From: an uncultured Gemmatimonadota bacterium
Lineage (GTDB): Bacteria; Gemmatimonadota; Gemmatimonadetes; Gemmatimonadales; Gemmatimonadaceae
Length of the DNA: 8,326 nucleotides
Direction of reading: 5' to 3'
Assembly: GCA_946479015.1 (NCBI GenBank)
Contig: CAMLEQ010000152.1
Span: 1-8,326 of the forward strand
Position 1 is the first letter of the stretch; each line of letters starts with the position of its first letter. Positions 5,512 to 8,326 of this stretch are shown here, in pieces. Both the position numbers and the translations under genes were made by a program. The notes below the pieces were generated by a model that was given only the letters and a program-made list of their open reading frames with translations, was not told where the DNA came from and did no database searches.

Positions 5512-8326
5512 ATGACCATGCGATTCGCGCGTCCGCTCGCGCTCGCGCTCACCGCGCTCGCCTCCCTCGCTCCGCTCGCGCCGCGCGCCGGCGCGCAGCA
5601 GCTCGATTCCTCCCTGTGGGCCGGCATGCGCTGGCGCAACATCGGCCCGTTCCGCGGCGGCCGCACCGTCGCCGCCACCGGCGTCCCCGGTCACCCGGGG
5701 CTGTTCTACATGGCGCCGAACAACGGCGGCCTCTGGCGCACCGATGACTACGGGCGCACCTGGTCGCCGCTCTTCGACGATCAGCCCACGGGCTCCATCG
5801 GCGCGCTCGCCGTCGCCCCATCCGACCCGAACGTGATCTACGTGGGGAGCGGCGAGGGGCTCCAGCGCCCCGACCTCTCGGTGGGCGACGGCATCTACAA
5901 GTCCACCGATGCGGGGCGCACGTGGACGCACCTCGGCCTTCGCGATGGGCGGCAGTTCGGCGCGATCGTGGTGGACCCGCGCGATGCGAACCGGCTGTTC
6001 GTGGCCGTGCTCGGGCACCCGTACGGACCGAACGCGGAGCGCGGCGTGTACCGCTCCACCGATGGCGGCACGAGCTTCCAGAAGGTGCTGTACGAGGATG
6101 AGAACACCGGGGCGATCGACATCGCGCTCGATCCCGCGAACCCGGACATCGTCTACGCCGTGCTCTGGGCCGCGCGTCAGGCGCCCTGGGAGTACGACAA
6201 CGCGTACGAGGGGGCGAAGAGCGGCCTGTTCAAGTCCACGGATGGGGGAACCACCTGGCATCGCATCGGGCGCGGGCTCCCCACGGCGGAGCAGGGGCTC
6301 GGCCGCATCGGGATCGGGATCGCGCCGAGCGCGCCCTCGCGCATCTACGCCCTGGTGAACGCGCCGAAGCAGGGCGGGTTGTATCGGTCGGACGACGCGG
6401 GGGAGAGCTTCACCCGCGTGAACGACAACGAGCGCATCTGGGGGCGCGGCGACGACTTCGCGAACGTGCGCGTGGACCCGAAGCAGCCGGACGTGGTGTA
6501 CGTGGCGAACACCAGCACGTACCGCTCCACCGATGCCGGCGCGCACTTCACCGGCTGGCGCGGCGCGCCGGGGGGCGACGACTATCACACCATCTGGATC
6601 GATCCCGATGATCCGCGCGTGGTGCTCCTGGCCGCCGATCAGGGGACGATCATCACGGTGAACGGCGGGCGCACCTGGAGCTCGTGGTACAATCAGTCCA
6701 CGGCGCAGATGTTCCACGTGATCACCGACGACCGCTTCCCGTACCACGTGTACGGCGCGCAGCAGGAGAGCGGCTCGGCGGGGGTGGCGAGCCGCGGCGA
6801 CGATGGACAGATCACCTTCCGCGACTGGCACCCGGTGGGGGTGGAGGAGTACGGCTACGTCGCCCCCGATCCGCTGCACCCCGGGATCATCTACGGCGGC
6901 AAGGTGTCGCGCTACGATGAGCGCACGGGGGACGTGCAGAACGTGGGGCCGGTGGCGCTGCGCACGGGGAAGTACCGCTTCGACCGCACCGCGCCGCTCA
7001 TTTTTTCCCCACGGGATCCGCACCTGCTGTACTTCGCGTCGCAGATCCTCTGGAAGACGGCCGACGGCGGGCAGCACTGGACGGCGATCAGTCCCGATCT
7101 CACGCGCGAGCGCCCCGGCGTGCCCGCCACGCTCGGCCACCTCGCCGACGCGGACAGCGCGAACCACCGCGGCGTGATCTACAGCATCGCTCCCTCCCCG
7201 CTCGACGTGAACCGCATCTGGGTGGGGACGGATGATGGATTGATCCACGTGACGCGGGATGGCGGCGCGCACTGGACGAACGTCACGCCCCCCGAGCTGA
7301 CGCCGTGGAGCAAGGTGACGCAGATCGTCGCCTCGCGCTACGACACCGCGACCGCGTACGCCTCCGTGTCGCGCTTCCGCCTCGACGACCTCCACCCGTA
7401 CATCTACCGCACGCACGATGGCGGGCGCACGTGGACGAAGATCGTGCAGGGGCTGGACACCGTGGGCGCCGTGAACTCCGTGCGCGAGGACCCGACGCGG
7501 AAGGGGCTGCTCTTCGCCGCCACCGAGCGGCAGGTATGGGTCTCCTTCGATGACGGCGCGCAATGGAATTCGCTGCGGCTGAACATGCCGGCGACGTCGG
7601 TGCGCGACATCGTGATCCACGACGGCGATCTCGTGGCCGGCACGCACGGACGCGGCTTCTGGATCCTCGACGACATCTCGCCGCTCCGGCAGGGGAGCGA
7701 GCGGGTGGCGACATCCGATGTGGCGCTGTTCGCGCCGCGCCTCACGTACCGCGTGCGGCGCGACCGGAACACCGACACCCCGCTCCCCCCCGACGAACCG
7801 GCGGGGGAGAACCCGCCGGACGGCGCGATCATCGACTACTGGCTGAAGACGCCGCCGCGCGGGCCGGTGACGCTCGAGATCCTCGACCGCGCGGGCGCGG
7901 TGGTGCGGCGCTACTCGAGCGCGGACACGCTCACGCCCACCGATCCCGATTCGATCAACGTGCCCGTGTACTGGGTGCGCCCGCCGCGGAACCTCTCGGC
8001 GGCCCCCGGGCTGCACCGGTTCGTCTGGGATCTCTACTACACGCCGGCGACGGACCGGCAGGGGGGCTACCCCATCTCGGCCATCGTCCACGACACGCCG
8101 CGCGAGCCGCAGGGGCTGCTCGCCGCGCCGGGGCGGTACACGGTGAAGCTCACCGTGGGTGGCCGGAGCTACACGCAGCCGCTGGTCATCGAGCAGGACC
8201 CGCGCGTGAAGACGCCGGCCGCGGGGCTCGCGCGAGCGTACGCGCTCGCATCGCGCCTCTACCTCGCGATGCGGCGCGACTACGCGGCGCTCGCCGAGGC
8301 GCGGGCGGTGCGCGCGCAGCTCCACA
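5512..8326 (+). CDS. Exported sortilin/BNR (Asp-box) repeat protein, glycosyl hydrolase-like, C-terminus cut by window edge
   Basis: An uninterrupted frame of 938 full codons runs to the right edge. Residues 1-28 form a signal peptide (ALALTALASLAPLAPRAGA before Gln29). Eleven Asp-box-like motifs (S/T-x-D-x-G-x-T-W/F type) end near residues 84, 138, 189, 249, 300, 346, 389, 523, 588, 641 and 685, for example KSTDAGRTW and RTHDGGRTW. They indicate one or two beta-propellers of the VPS10/sortilin-N type. After the propellers, GTHGRGFWILDDISPL (~708-723) and a C-terminal module with APGRYTVKLTVGG and YTQPLVIEQDPRV (~880-905) are typical of the bacterial family often called 'glycosyl hydrolase' or 'WD40/YVTN/BNR-like'. 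Enzymatic activity is not established; a secreted or periplasmic binding or carbohydrate-related role is inferred. ATG 5512 and ATG 5518 are both possible starts; neither has a clear Shine-Dalgarno. Perhaps 100 residues are missing. Confidence 0.93.
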   Translation, partial: MTMRFARPLALALTALASLAPLAPRAGAQQLDSSLWAGMRWRNIGPFRGGRTVAATGVPGHPGLFYMAPNNGGLWRTDDYGRTWSPLFDDQPTGSIGALAVAPSDPNVIYVGSGEGLQRPDLSVGDGIYKSTDAGRTWTHLGLRDGRQFGAIVVDPRDANRLFVAVLGHPYGPNAERGVYRSTDGGTSFQKVLYEDENTGAIDIALDPANPDIVYAVLWAARQAPWEYDNAYEGAKSGLFKSTDGGTTWHRIGRGLPTAEQGLGRIGIGIAPSAPSRIYALVNAPKQGGLYRSDDAGESFTRVNDNERIWGRGDDFANVRVDPKQPDVVYVANTSTYRSTDAGAHFTGWRGAPGGDDYHTIWIDPDDPRVVLLAADQGTIITVNGGRTWSSWYNQSTAQMFHVITDDRFPYHVYGAQQESGSAGVASRGDDGQITFRDWHPVGVEEYGYVAPDPLHPGIIYGGKVSRYDERTGDVQNVGPVALRTGKYRFDRTAPLIFSPRDPHLLYFASQILWKTADGGQHWTAISPDLTRERPGVPATLGHLADADSANHRGVIYSIAPSPLDVNRIWVGTDDGLIHVTRDGGAHWTNVTPPELTPWSKVTQIVASRYDTATAYASVSRFRLDDLHPYIYRTHDGGRTWTKIVQGLDTVGAVNSVREDPTRKGLLFAATERQVWVSFDDGAQWNSLRLNMPATSVRDIVIHDGDLVAGTHGRGFWILDDISPLRQGSERVATSDVALFAPRLTYRVRRDRNTDTPLPPDEPAGENPPDGAIIDYWLKTPPRGPVTLEILDRAGAVVRRYSSADTLTPTDPDSINVPVYWVRPPRNLSAAPGLHRFVWDLYYTPATDRQGGYPISAIVHDTPREPQGLLAAPGRYTVKLTVGGRSYTQPLVIEQDPRVKTPAAGLARAYALASRLYLAMRRDYAALAEARAVRAQLH

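Noticed and set aside
7001..7006. Run of six T, unusual in this DNA, as a frameshift site or sequencing error
   Set aside because: The sortilin/BNR frame reads through it with family-typical sequence on both sides (TAPLIFSPRDPH), and the reading phase does not fit a standard slippery heptamer.
5482..8325. Minus-strand open frame of 947 codons
   Set aside because: It is antisense to the sortilin/BNR gene. Its product is Arg/Val/His-rich with no domains, while the plus frame has eleven Asp boxes and a signal peptide.

Overview
This is a very GC-rich window (roughly 70% by eye, codon third positions almost all G or C). It comes from a free-living Gram-negative bacterium. Exported proteins dominate: a dipeptidyl-peptidase IV-like S9 peptidase, a sortilin/BNR-repeat protein, a PagL-like outer-membrane lipid A deacylase relative and a small lipoprotein. 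This mix, and the style of the sortilin-like and lipoprotein sequences, resembles Gemmatimonadota. That assignment rests on family recognition, not on a marker gene.

Layout. Bases 1-2226 (minus strand) hold a nearly complete DPP-IV-type serine peptidase whose last residues run off the left edge. A 257-base divergent intergenic region (2227-2483) follows. It carries several inverted repeats built on GGATG/CATCC, one of which encloses an extended -10-like sequence pointing at the peptidase gene. Everything to the right is on the plus strand. A tight group comes first: a 59-residue charged protein (2484-2663), a three-helix membrane protein (2679-3248) and a PagL/acyloxyacyl-hydrolase-family protein (3272-4024, GTG start). 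A strong hairpin with the stop codon TAG as its loop closes that group. Then come an unrecognised Lys/Tyr-rich cytoplasmic protein (4068-4628) and a small lipoprotein (4704-5105), each with its own good Shine-Dalgarno sequence, and a terminator-like hairpin at 5107-5152. An msrA remnant follows (5204-5462): both ends of methionine sulfoxide reductase A are recognisable, but the middle is missing and the ends are in different frames. The window closes with a large exported sortilin/BNR-repeat protein (5512 to the right edge, truncated).

How the genes relate. The two large edge genes are the best supported by sequence motifs and are probably independent envelope or secreted proteins. The 2484-4024 group may be one transcript, with the PagL-like protein its only member of recognisable function. 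I see no mobile element, CRISPR array, tRNA, rRNA or defence system. The points most worth a second look are the broken msrA, the PagL-like protein that keeps His-x-Ser but has Asn where PagL has its catalytic Glu, and the dyad-rich divergent promoter region.
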